From DATLWN01 sp964492895 (lineage in GTDB: Bacteria > Pseudomonadota > Zetaproteobacteria > Mariprofundales > Mariprofundaceae), in the NCBI GenBank assembly GCA_964492895.1, contig CAZBLR010000005.1, positions 34,696-98,695 of the forward strand: a DNA stretch of 64,000 bases. The letters are read 5' to 3'. Under the pieces are notes generated by a model. It was not told the DNA's origin, searched no databases, and worked only from the letters and a program-made list of their open reading frames with translations. The position numbers were made by a program, and so were the translations under genes. Positions 28,943 through 36,317 of this stretch are shown in pieces; positions within the stretch are counted from its first letter, which is position 1, and the number at the start of each line of letters is the position of its first letter.

Positions 28943-30295
28943 ATGTTCAGCAGGCTGACCGAGAAATTCGGGCAGATCACCGACCGCCTGCGCGGCGCGG
29001 CGCGGGTCAACGAGGCCGATCTCGACGCCACGCTGCGCGAGATGCGCATGGCGCTGCTGGAGGCCGATGTGGCGCTGCCGGTGGCGCGCAAGCTCATGGA
29101 CGAGGTGCGTGCGCGTGCGCTGGGTGCCGAGGTGGCCAAGAGCCTGCAGCCGGGCCAGGTGATCATCAAGATCATGCACGATGCCCTGGCCGACATCCTC
29201 GGCGGCCAGCGGCGGGATCTCGATGTCTCGGCCATCCCCTCGGTCATCCTGCTGTGCGGCCTGCAGGGCGCGGGCAAGACGACGACGGCCGGCAAACTGG
29301 CCCGGCTGCTGACTGCGCAGGGCAAGCGGGTGGCGATGACCAGCGTCGACGCCACGCGTCCGGCGGCGCGCGAACAGCTGCAGGTGCTGGCCGGCCAGGT
29401 CGGCGTGCCGTATCTGTCCGGCGACGGGCGTGACCCCGTGGCCATGGCCCGCTCGGCGCTGGCCCAGGCGCGCACCGGCGGCCATCACGTGCTGATCCTC
29501 GATACCGCCGGCCGCCAGGTGCTCGACGATGCCCTGATGGACGAGATCAGGGCCGTGCAGGGCGAGGTCAGGGCGGCCGAGCGCCTGTTGGTGCTCGACT
29601 CGATGACCGGTCAGTCGGCCCTGCCGGTGGCCGAGCAGTTCCACGGTGTGGTCGGACTGACCGGCTGCATCCTGACCAAGACCGACGCCGACGTGCGCGG
29701 CGGTGCGGCGCTGTCGGTGGCCTACAGCACCGGCGTGCCGGTGCGTTTCGTCGGTACCGGCGAGAAGATCGAGGCCTTCGAGCTGTTCGATCCGCAGCGC
29801 ATGGCCGGCCGCATCCTCGGCCAGGGCGATGTCGTCGGCCTGGTGGAGAAGATCCAGGCCTCGGTGGATCGCGAACAGGCCGAGAAGATGGCCAAAAAGG
29901 TCAAGAAGGGCGAGTTCGACATGGACGACTTCGCCGAGCAACTCGACCAGGTGCAGAAGATGGGCGGCATGGGTGCGATGCTGAAGATGCTGCCCGGCAT
30001 GCGCCTGCCAGAGGAGAAGATGGGTCAGATCGACGACAAGCCGATGCGCCGCATGCGCGCCATGATCGGTTCGATGACCATCAAGGAGCGCCGTTCCCCG
30101 AAGCTCATCAACGGCAGCCGCAAGCGCCGCATCGCCGCCGGTTCCGGCACCACGGTGCAACAGGTCAACCAGCTGCTGAAGCAGTTCACGCAGATGCAGT
30201 CGATGATGAAGAAGATGAAGGGCGGCAAGGGCAAGCGCATGTTGGCGCAGATGGCGGCCAAGATGGGCGGCATGGGCGGCATGCCACGGATGTGA
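28943..30295 (+). CDS. ffh: Signal recognition particle protein
   Basis: The GTPase and signal-sequence-binding component of SRP, 450 residues. N domain, then G domain with G1 GLQGAGKTTTAGKLA, G2 DATRPAAREQL, G3 LDTAGR and G4 TKTDAD; the Met-rich M domain has the RNA-binding helix-turn-helix RMRAMIGSMTIKERRSPK and ends MGGMGGMPRM. It is followed by a rho-independent terminator. In many relatives rpsP follows directly; here about 2 kb are inserted. Confidence 0.97.
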   Translation: MFSRLTEKFGQITDRLRGAARVNEADLDATLREMRMALLEADVALPVARKLMDEVRARALGAEVAKSLQPGQVIIKIMHDALADILGGQRRDLDVSAIPSVILLCGLQGAGKTTTAGKLARLLTAQGKRVAMTSVDATRPAAREQLQVLAGQVGVPYLSGDGRDPVAMARSALAQARTGGHHVLILDTAGRQVLDDALMDEIRAVQGEVRAAERLLVLDSMTGQSALPVAEQFHGVVGLTGCILTKTDADVRGGAALSVAYSTGVPVRFVGTGEKIEAFELFDPQRMAGRILGQGDVVGLVEKIQASVDREQAEKMAKKVKKGEFDMDDFAEQLDQVQKMGGMGAMLKMLPGMRLPEEKMGQIDDKPMRRMRAMIGSMTIKERRSPKLINGSRKRRIAAGSGTTVQQVNQLLKQFTQMQSMMKKMKGGKGKRMLAQMAAKMGGMGGMPRM

Positions 30296-30318
30296 GCCTT
30301 ATCCCGCGTTGAATCATC

Positions 30319-30348
30319 AAGGGGCGCCATGTGGTGCCCTTTTTTTTA
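30319..30348 (+). terminator. Rho-independent terminator of ffh
   Basis: A GGGCGCC/GGTGCCC stem (one G-T pair) with loop ATGT is followed by eight T residues. Confidence 0.85.
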
Positions 30349-30374
30349 TTGGCGTATCGCACAATCGCCGGAAT

Positions 30375-30707
30375 ATCCGAGCGCTTTCAACCCCGCTTGC
30401 CGGGGCGCCGCATGGGCGGGGCTGGCGAACGGATCAGCGCAATATGTTGCGCCCGTTCGCGGCCCGGCCAGGCGGGGGACGCGCCGGCCTTGCGGGCAGC
30501 CTTCTTTGGTTCTTTCTTGGCTGAGCAAGAAAGAACAAAGAGTGGTTTTGTTCTTCTTTGCGTGTCCAAAGAAGAACCAAGAAAGGGCACCCCGGAACCA
30601 GCCTGCCCTTCGGGTTCCCGATCCTGCATGTTCAACATCGGCCGCGGCGCTGCCGCTCTTCTCCGATGTTGAACATTGGTCTCGGCAGCCTGCTAGCGGG
30701 GGATCAA
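30375..30707 (+). repeat. Dispersed intergenic repeat, copy A
   Basis: This fills most of the 467 bp between ffh and the GFA gene. The first 168 bases (30375-30542) are identical by eye to the reverse complement of 60878-61045. After a divergent middle, homology resumes about 30615-30707. It contains strong dyads: GCGAACGG..GCGCAA/TTGCGC..CCGTTCGC (30425-30460), CTTTGGTTCTTTCTT/AAGAAAGAACAAAG (about 30502-30540), and a perfect 13-bp pair TGTTCAACATCGG/CCGATGTTGAACA (30629-30641, 30663-30675). No transposase is encoded. The open frames inside (with repeated AKKEPKK-like translations) appear to be repeat sequence, not genes. The last 55 bases before the GFA gene show nothing. Confidence 0.85.
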
Positions 30708-30762
30708 AGCACGGACCAAAGATGGCCTCTCCCGGACTTCCGCGATGAATTTTGTGCCGAAA

Positions 30763-31182
30763 TCAGCTGCGCTGCGGGTATTCGGCGTAGGTCGGGATGC
30801 CGTCGCCGTGGCAGGACCATTCGGCGCGCGAATCCCAGAAGATGCGCGCCTCCGGCATGATGCCCGGATCGGTATCCAGCGATCCCGCCGGCACCACGGC
30901 CATGCCCATCTGTTTGCGGATGCGCGGCAGCTGGCCGCCGCAGCGGGTGCAGAAGCAGGTGCCGAAGCGCTGTGCCTCGGGCACCTTGTACTCGGCGATC
31001 AGCTCCTCGCCCTTCGTCCAGGCGGCATCGGTCAGCTTGACCATGATGTTCGAGGCGTGTCCGGTGCCGGTGGCCTTGCGGCAGCGGCTGCAGTGGCAGT
31101 GGTAGAAGCGCACCGGCTCGCCGCTGATCTCGTATTGCACGCCGCCGCACAGGCAGCCTCCGCGTAGGTTCACCTCAGACAC
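30763..31182 (-). CDS. GFA-family zinc-binding protein
   Basis: A 139-residue protein of the glutathione-dependent formaldehyde-activating (GFA)/CENP-V fold. Zinc ligands are visible in GGCLCGGVQYE, YHCHCSRCRKATG and FGTCFCTRCGG. Most GFA-domain proteins are of unknown substrate; formaldehyde activation should not be assumed. It is the only minus-strand gene in this stretch and, with the following methyltransferase and the repeat, separates ffh from rpsP. Confidence 0.88.
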   Translation of the reverse strand: MSEVNLRGGCLCGGVQYEISGEPVRFYHCHCSRCRKATGTGHASNIMVKLTDAAWTKGEELIAEYKVPEAQRFGTCFCTRCGGQLPRIRKQMGMAVVPAGSLDTDPGIMPEARIFWDSRAEWSCHGDGIPTYAEYPQRS

Positions 31183-31281
31183 CGATGCCTCCTGATCCGA
31201 TTCCGTCTGGCTGCCGCCAGCCTACAGTGGCCAGACGCTGCGAGTCGAGCGGGCGTTCAAACCCGGTTATATACTCAAGTG

Positions 31282-32118
31282 ATGAACGACACTCAGACCC
31301 GGATGTATAAGAAGGAGATAGCCGAATACTACACGCGGCGCAGCCATGCCTACGATGACATGGCCTGGCATGACCGGATGGCCCGGATGCTGGTTGAACA
31401 TGCAAGGATTCGTGCGGATGCCCATGTGCTGGATATCGGGACGGGCACCGGTATGGTGGCGATGCATGCCGCCTCGAAACTGGGGCCTCGGGGATCGTTG
31501 GTCGGCATCGATATCTCGGAAGGCATGATCGATATCGCGAGATCAAAAATGCCTGATGCGCCAATACGGAATATCCGTTTCGTCATGGCGGATGGCGAAG
31601 CGTTGCCATTTCCTCCGGACAGCTTCGATCTGATCCTGTGCGGGTCGGCCTTCATCTGGATGGCTGATTTGCCTTCGACACTCATGCATTGGAAAAGCCG
31701 CCTCAAACCCCATGGGAGAGTCGGGTTCCATGCCTTTTCCGGGGATGCGTTTATTGCCGGGGTGGTGGCCCAAAGGATCCTGCTGAAACACAGCATCGCT
31801 TACCTGATGAACCAACCGACCGGCACCGTCGAAAAATGCCGCAAGCTTCTGGAGCAGGCCGGATACGAGAACATCGAGGTCATCGAGGACAAGAACGGCA
31901 GCTATATCGGTCTGGAGGAAGCGAAACAGGGGTGGGCGAGGCTGTTGTACCCGGCACCGGGTCAGTATCCGCATCCGCTTGCTAGGGTGACCGCTGAGCA
32001 GATGGCGCGCGTTCAGGCCGATTACGATCATGAACTGGAGCGACTGAATACGGATAGGGGCGTCTGGAATGACATGACGACGTTCCACGTGTTCGGAGAA
32101 AAGCCGTCCAATCCATAG
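31282..32118 (+). CDS. Class I SAM-dependent methyltransferase
   Basis: A 278-residue protein. Motif I VLDIGTGTGMVAMHAA, an acidic residue after GIDISEGMIDIA and motif LPFPPDSFDLILCGSAFIWM identify a Rossmann methyltransferase of the UbiE/COQ5-like type. The substrate is unknown. The ATG at 31282 follows a GTG codon; no Shine-Dalgarno is visible, but a TATACT hexamer (31270-31275) lies just upstream, so a leaderless message is conceivable. The gene reads as somewhat less GC-rich than its neighbours, which would fit acquisition together with the upstream repeat and GFA gene. Confidence 0.82.
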   Translation: MNDTQTRMYKKEIAEYYTRRSHAYDDMAWHDRMARMLVEHARIRADAHVLDIGTGTGMVAMHAASKLGPRGSLVGIDISEGMIDIARSKMPDAPIRNIRFVMADGEALPFPPDSFDLILCGSAFIWMADLPSTLMHWKSRLKPHGRVGFHAFSGDAFIAGVVAQRILLKHSIAYLMNQPTGTVEKCRKLLEQAGYENIEVIEDKNGSYIGLEEAKQGWARLLYPAPGQYPHPLARVTAEQMARVQADYDHELERLNTDRGVWNDMTTFHVFGEKPSNP

Positions 32119-32144
32119 GCAATTCGGTGACTGGTCATGGCCCC

Positions 32145-32166
32145 GCCGGTTTCGCGCCGGCTTTTT
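32145..32166 (+). terminator. Probable terminator after the methyltransferase gene
   Basis: A GCCGG/CCGGC stem with a seven-base loop is followed by five T residues. Confidence 0.6.
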
Positions 32167-32190
32167 GCCGCCATCGATGCGCGTAGTGCC

Positions 32191-32219
32191 TTGCGGGCGC
32201 GGGCGCACCCGTCTATAGT
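32191..32219 (+). promoter_or_regulatory. Probable promoter of the rpsP operon
   Basis: TTGCGG (32191-32196), a 17-base spacer and TATAGT (32214-32219) stand about 39 bases before the rpsP ATG. The -10 matches consensus at five of six positions; the -35 at three. Confidence 0.5.
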
Positions 32220-32257
32220 GCGCCGCCCTGACAGATTGGATTAGAGGTATCAGACAC

Positions 32258-32806
32258 ATGGCGACAGTTATTCGTTTGCAGCGCGGTGGCCGCAAGAAGC
32301 GTCCGTTTTATGCGGTCGTGGTCATGGATTCGCGCAACCGCCGCGACGGCGCGTTCATCGAGAAGCTCGGCTATTACGACCCCTGCCGCGAGCCGGAGGT
32401 CATCGAGCTGGACCTGGAGCGCGTGAAGTCCTGGACCGACAAGGGCGCGCAGGTGTCCGAGCGCGTGGCCAGCCTGGTCAGCCTGGCGGGCAACCCGGAC
32501 CGCGTGGCGCAGGCCCAGGCCAAGCTCGAGGCCAAGAAGGCTGCCGCCAAGGCCGCCGAAGCGGCCAAGAAGAAGGCCGAGGCGGAGGCTGCCGCGAAGG
32601 CTGAGGCCGAGGCCAAGGCCGCCGAGGAGGCCGCCGCTGCCGAAGCCGCTGCCGCTGAGGCTGCGGAGGAGACCGCTGAGGAGGCCCCGGCCGAGGAAGC
32701 CGCTGCTGCCGCTGAGGAAGTCGCTGAGGAAGCCCCGGCTGAAGAGGCTGCCGCCGAAGAGGCCCCGGCCGAGGAAGCCGCCGAAGAGGAAAAGTCCGAC
32801 GCCTGA
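32258..32806 (+). CDS. rpsP: 30S ribosomal protein S16 with long Ala/Glu-rich tail
   Basis: The first 80 or so residues are a standard S16 (MATVIRLQRGGRKKRPFYAVVV, LGYYDP, VKSWTDKGAQVSERVASLV). S16 normally ends near 80-90 residues; this one has 182. The extra ~100 residues begin as a basic/Ala region (AKLEAKKAAAKAAEAAKKKAE) and become acidic repeats of the EEAPAEEA type, likely a helical or disordered tail on the solvent side of the 30S subunit. The tail is in frame to its stop and codon use is normal. It is the first gene of rpsP-rimM-trmD-SPOUT-rplS. Confidence 0.95.
   Translation: MATVIRLQRGGRKKRPFYAVVVMDSRNRRDGAFIEKLGYYDPCREPEVIELDLERVKSWTDKGAQVSERVASLVSLAGNPDRVAQAQAKLEAKKAAAKAAEAAKKKAEAEAAAKAEAEAKAAEEAAAAEAAAAEAAEETAEEAPAEEAAAAAEEVAEEAPAEEAAAEEAPAEEAAEEEKSDA
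32785..32801 (+). promoter_or_regulatory. Ribosome-binding site and ACG start of rimM
   Basis: AGAGGA (32785-32790) lies eight bases before ACG (32799-32801), inside the 3' end of rpsP. No ATG, GTG or TTG exists in frame near here, so this spacing is the main argument for an ACG start. Confidence 0.55.
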
Positions 32807-33344
32807 TCGTCTGCTCGAGGTCGGCGCCGTCCAATCGCCCCATGGGCTGAAAGGCGCACTGATCATCTATTCGCATACCCGGCCTGCCATCGGCATCGCC
32901 GGGTATTCTTTTTGGTACATCGGGAAAGCCCCGGACACCGCCCGGAGATTCGAGGTCGAGCGCTGCTGGCAGCACGGCCGGCGCATCCTGGCCCAACTGG
33001 CCGGTGTCCCGGATGCCGACGCCGCCGTGGCGCTGAAGGGGGCGACCATCTGGGTGGATGCCGCCGCGGTGGACATCGACGAGGATCATGAGTACCTGTG
33101 GGCCGATCTCGTCGGCTGCGAGGTGGTCGAGGCCTCCGGGCGCCTGCTCGGCCATGTCACGGGCTTGCAGGAGTACGGGGCGCAGGACATCCTGACCGTG
33201 CGCACGCCCGGGGATGCCATGCCCGCCGGGGAATGGATGATCCCGTTCATCGACGACGTCGTGGTCGACGTCGACACCGAGGCCCGCCGCATCGAGGTCA
33301 ATCTTCCCGAGGGGATGGATGCATGCTTCACGCCCAGATCCTGA
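32799..33344 (+). CDS. rimM: Ribosome maturation factor RimM (apparent ACG start)
   Basis: A 16S rRNA processing and 30S head assembly factor, about 181 residues, normal length. The N-terminal domain reads PDRLLEVGAVQSPHGLKGAL and is followed by the PRC-barrel domain (YLWADLVGCEVVEASGRLLGHVTGLQEYGAQDIL; DDVVVDVDTEARRIEVN). The conserved N terminus is fully open but has no usual start codon; the first one in frame is a GTG at 33027, which would remove the whole N-terminal domain. ACG at 32799 gives the expected length, is well spaced from AGAGGA and overlaps the rpsP stop. A C-to-T sequencing difference would restore ATG and leave the S16 protein unchanged. Confidence 0.85.
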   Translation, partial: TPDRLLEVGAVQSPHGLKGALIIYSHTRPAIGIAGYSFWYIGKAPDTARRFEVERCWQHGRRILAQLAGVPDADAAVALKGATIWVDAAAVDIDEDHEYLWADLVGCEVVEASGRLLGHVTGLQEYGAQDILTVRTPGDAMPAGEWMIPFIDDVVVDVDTEARRIEVNLPEGMDACFTPRS

Positions 33345-33988
33345 CCCTGTTCCCCGAGTTCTTCGCCTCGCCGCTGTCCTGCTCGATCCCGCGCCGCGCC
33401 ATCGATGCCGGGTTGGTGCGCGTCGATTGCCTGAACATTCGCGATTTCTGCACGGACAAGCACCGGCGTGCCGATGACGTGCCGTACGGCGGCGGCCCGG
33501 GCATGGTGATGAAGCCGGAGCCGGTGGTTGCGGCCATCCGCGATGCGCGTGCCCGCGATGCGGATACGCGCGTGGTGCTGCTGTCGCCGGCCGGCCGGCC
33601 GTTCACCCAAGACAAGGCGCGCGCGTATGCCGGACTTTCCGGCCTGACGCTGCTGTGCGGCCGCTACGAGGGCATCGACGAGCGCGTGGTCGCCCATGTC
33701 GACGAGGAGCTGTCGCTCGGCGATTACGTGCTGTCCGGCGGCGAGCCGGCGGCGCTGAGCGTGCTCGATGCGGTGATCCGGCTGCTGCCGGGGGCGCTCG
33801 GTGACGCCGAATCCGCGGCCCAGGACTCGTTCGCGGACGAAGGCCTGCTCGACTGGCCGCACTACACGCGCCCGGAGGTGTTCGAGGGGCAGCGGGTTCC
33901 CGAGGTACTGCTGTCCGGCAACCACGCCGAGATCGACCGCTGGCGCCGCGCCCAGGCGCAGGAGCGCACCAAGAAACGCCGTGGCTGA
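33323..33988 (+). CDS. trmD: tRNA (guanine-N1)-methyltransferase (m1G37)
   Basis: A SPOUT-fold methyltransferase that makes m1G37 in tRNAs and prevents +1 frameshifting. About 221 residues, slightly short of the usual ~245. Motifs: ILTLFPEFF, DDVPYGGGPGMVMKPEP, LLCGRYEGIDERV (trefoil-knot cofactor site) and ELSLGDYVLSGGEPAALSVLDAV. The ATG at 33323 overlaps rimM by 22 bases. Its 3' end overlaps the next gene. Confidence 0.96.
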   Translation: MLHAQILTLFPEFFASPLSCSIPRRAIDAGLVRVDCLNIRDFCTDKHRRADDVPYGGGPGMVMKPEPVVAAIRDARARDADTRVVLLSPAGRPFTQDKARAYAGLSGLTLLCGRYEGIDERVVAHVDEELSLGDYVLSGGEPAALSVLDAVIRLLPGALGDAESAAQDSFADEGLLDWPHYTRPEVFEGQRVPEVLLSGNHAEIDRWRRAQAQERTKKRRG

Positions 33989-34517
33989 GCCGCGCATCGC
34001 CGTGGCGCTCGTGCATCATCCGGTGCTCAACCGGCTGGGGGAGACGAGCACGACGGCTGTGACCTCGATGGACGTGCACGACTTCGTGCGCAGCTGCGCC
34101 TTCTATGACGTGGCGCCGGTGTTCCTCGTGCATCCGGCCGACGGCATGCATGCCCTGGTCGGCGCCATGCGCGGCTACTGGCGCGAAGGCGAGGGCCGGA
34201 GCCGCAATCCCGGGCGCGGGGCTTCGCTGGACGCCCTCAGGCTGGTGCGTACGCTCGACGAGGCGGTGGCCGCCATGGACGGGCCGTCGGTCTGGTTCAC
34301 CTCGGCCAATCCTCCGGCACAGGGCTGCATCGAAGTGGAGCGGCTCGCCGCGTTGCCCGGCCGGCACCTGATCGTGTTCGGCACCGGCTGGGGCCTTGAT
34401 GTCAAATCGCTACAGCAGCCAACTGGATGGTTGTCACCGATCGAAGGTATCGGTATGGTTCGCCACCTTTCGGTCCGGGCGGCCCTGGCCATCTACCTGG
34501 ACCGGCTGCGGCGATAG
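33981..34517 (+). CDS. SPOUT RNA methyltransferase family protein between trmD and rplS
   Basis: A 178-residue protein starting at GTG (VAEPRIAVALVHHPVLN). Its segments TTAVTSMDVHDFVRSCAFYDV, HLIVFGTGWGLD and LSPIEGIGMVRHLSVRAALAIYLDRL match the small SAM-dependent RNA methyltransferase family often found in this same trmD-rplS slot in deltaproteobacteria and some deep-branching bacteria; the C-terminal part looks like a SPOUT knot. The RNA target is unknown. It overlaps trmD by 8 bases. Its presence in an otherwise gammaproteobacterial operon is unusual. Confidence 0.8.
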   Translation: MAEPRIAVALVHHPVLNRLGETSTTAVTSMDVHDFVRSCAFYDVAPVFLVHPADGMHALVGAMRGYWREGEGRSRNPGRGASLDALRLVRTLDEAVAAMDGPSVWFTSANPPAQGCIEVERLAALPGRHLIVFGTGWGLDVKSLQQPTGWLSPIEGIGMVRHLSVRAALAIYLDRLRR

Positions 34518-34534
34518 TTTTGGAGGCAACCGAC

Positions 34535-34906
34535 ATGCGTGCTTTGGATGACATTACGAAGGACCAGCTGCGCAGCGATATCCCGGATTTCCGCGAGGGC
34601 GACACCGTGCGCGTCAACGTGCGCGTGGTCGACTACAAGGAGGCCAAGGGCGGCAAGCAGGAGCGCCGCGAGCGCCTGCAGGCCTATGAGGGCGTCGTGA
34701 TCGCCCGCCACAACAACGGCATCTCCAGCAGCTTCACGGTACGCAAGATCTCGAATGGCGTCGGTGTGGAGCGCGTGTTCCCGCTGCACTCGCCGATGCT
34801 CGACAAGATCGAGGTGGTGCGCCATGGCCGCGTGCGCCGGGCCAAGCTGTACTACCTGCGCAACCTCAGGGGCAAGGCCGCACGTATCTCCGAGAAGCGC
34901 CGCTGA
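34535..34906 (+). CDS. rplS: 50S ribosomal protein L19
   Basis: A 123-residue protein at the 30S-50S interface. The family segments FREGDTVRVNVRVV, RLQAYEGVVIARHNNGISSSFTVRK and VERVFPLHSPMLDKIEVVRHGRVRRAKLYYLR are all present. TTTTGGAGG precedes the ATG. It is the last gene of the rpsP operon and is followed by a hairpin. Confidence 0.97.
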   Translation: MRALDDITKDQLRSDIPDFREGDTVRVNVRVVDYKEAKGGKQERRERLQAYEGVVIARHNNGISSSFTVRKISNGVGVERVFPLHSPMLDKIEVVRHGRVRRAKLYYLRNLRGKAARISEKRR

Positions 34907-34929
34907 TTCCATCGCCTTCGGGCTTGGTA

Positions 34930-34955
34930 GCGAGGGCTCCCTTGGGGGCCCTCGC
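34930..34955 (+). terminator. Hairpin after rplS, probable terminator
   Basis: A GCGAGGGC/GCCCTCGC perfect 8-bp stem has a 10-base loop that can itself pair. The T-rich tract after it is short (TGCGTTT). Confidence 0.6.
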
Positions 34956-34972
34956 TGCGTTTCAGGGCGCGG

Positions 34973-35001
34973 GTGACGCCACGCCGCGCATTGGCCATAA
35001 T
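34973..35001 (+). promoter_or_regulatory. Probable promoter of glyA
   Basis: GTGACG (34973-34978), 17 bases, CATAAT (34996-35001), about 42 bases before the glyA ATG. Confidence 0.45.
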
Positions 35002-35042
35002 ACGGCGCGATATCCGCACCGGGTGAAACACAGGGAGAAGAC

Positions 35043-36302
35043 ATGTCAGACCGTTCCGATTTCTTTAACGATCCGCTGGGCGATAGCGCGGTGATCGAGG
35101 CCATCGACGCCGAGCTGGAGCGCCAGCGCCATACGCTGGAACTGATCGCCAGCGAGAACATCGTCTCCAGGGCGGTGATGCAGGCACAGGGATCGGTGCT
35201 GACGAACAAGTACGCCGAGGGTTATCCGGGCCGGCGCTACTACGGCGGCTGCGAGCATGTCGATGTGGTCGAGCGCCTGGCGCAGCAGCGCGCCTGCGAG
35301 CTGTTCGGCGTCAAGCACGCCAATGTGCAGCCGCATTCGGGATCGCAGGCCAACATGGCCGTGTACATGGCGCTGCTGCAGCCGGGCGATGTCGTCATGG
35401 GCATGGACCTGTCGCATGGCGGGCACCTGACCCACGGCAGCCCGGTGAACTTCTCCGGCCGCCTGTACCACGTCGTGGCCTACGGGGTGCGCGAATCCGA
35501 CGACCGCATCGATTACGACGCCATGGAGCGCATGGCGAAAGAGCATAAGCCGAAGATGATCATCGGCGGCGCCTCGGCCTACGAGCGGGAGATCGATTTC
35601 GCACGCATGCGTGCCATCGCCGACGAGGTCGGCGCCGTGCTGATGGTGGACATGGCCCACTACGCCGGCCTGATCGCGGCCGGGGTCTACCCGTCGCCGG
35701 TGGGGCATGCGCACGTGATCACGACGACGACGCACAAGACCCTGCGGGGCCCCAGGGGCGGCATGATCCTGACCGACGACGACGAGTTGGCGAAGAAGAT
35801 CAACAGCCGCATCTTCCCGGGCATCCAGGGCGGGCCGCTGATGCACGTGATCGCCGCCAAGGCCGTCGCCTTCGGCGAGGCGCTGGGTGAGCGCTTCCGC
35901 GCCGACCAGAAGCAGGTGATCGCCAATGCGCGCGCCATGGCCGAGGTGCTGGCCGGCGGCAAGCTGCGCATCGTCTCCGGCGGCACCGATTGCCACATGT
36001 TCCGCGTCGACCTGCGCCCGCACGACCTGACCGGCAAGCAGGCCGAGGAGGCGCTGGAGGCGGCCGGCATCACCACGAACAAGAACACGGTGCCGTTCGA
36101 CACCGCCTCCCCGTTCGTGACCAGCGGCATCCGCATCGGCACCCCGGCCATCACCACGCGCGGCATGAGGGAGGCCGAGGCCGGGGCGATCGGCGGCATG
36201 ATCCTGAAGGTGCTGGATGCGCCCGAGGATGCATCGGTGCGCGAGGCCGTACGCAGCGAGGTGCGGGCGCTGACCGACCGCTTCCCCATCTACAGGGACT
36301 GA
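35043..36302 (+). CDS. glyA: Serine hydroxymethyltransferase
   Basis: A PLP enzyme that interconverts serine and glycine and loads tetrahydrofolate with one-carbon units; 419 residues. Visible motifs: IASENIVSRAVMQAQGSVLTNKYAEGYPG, the substrate region GCEHVDVVE, and the PLP-lysine segment VITTTTHKTLRGPRGG. CAGGGAGAAGAC precedes the ATG. nrdR follows after 15 bases, the usual gammaproteobacterial neighbour. Confidence 0.97.
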   Translation: MSDRSDFFNDPLGDSAVIEAIDAELERQRHTLELIASENIVSRAVMQAQGSVLTNKYAEGYPGRRYYGGCEHVDVVERLAQQRACELFGVKHANVQPHSGSQANMAVYMALLQPGDVVMGMDLSHGGHLTHGSPVNFSGRLYHVVAYGVRESDDRIDYDAMERMAKEHKPKMIIGGASAYEREIDFARMRAIADEVGAVLMVDMAHYAGLIAAGVYPSPVGHAHVITTTTHKTLRGPRGGMILTDDDELAKKINSRIFPGIQGGPLMHVIAAKAVAFGEALGERFRADQKQVIANARAMAEVLAGGKLRIVSGGTDCHMFRVDLRPHDLTGKQAEEALEAAGITTNKNTVPFDTASPFVTSGIRIGTPAITTRGMREAEAGAIGGMILKVLDAPEDASVREAVRSEVRALTDRFPIYRD

Positions 36303-36317
36303 GCACCGGAATTACGC

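Noticed and set aside
30387..30638. Open frame in repeat copy A translating to an AKKEPKKAARKAGAS-like peptide, and its twin at 60776-61033
   Set aside because: The same translation arises in both repeat copies because the DNA is identical; the frame crosses hairpins and diverges outside the block. I treat it as noncoding repeat.
31245..31275. tRNA-like T-arm (GTTCAAA flanked by CGGG/CCCG) before the methyltransferase gene
   Set aside because: No acceptor stem, anticodon arm or D-arm can be drawn around it, so it is not a tRNA.
33027..33344. GTG at 33027 as the rimM start
   Set aside because: It would delete the whole RimM N-terminal domain, which is intact in the same frame upstream.
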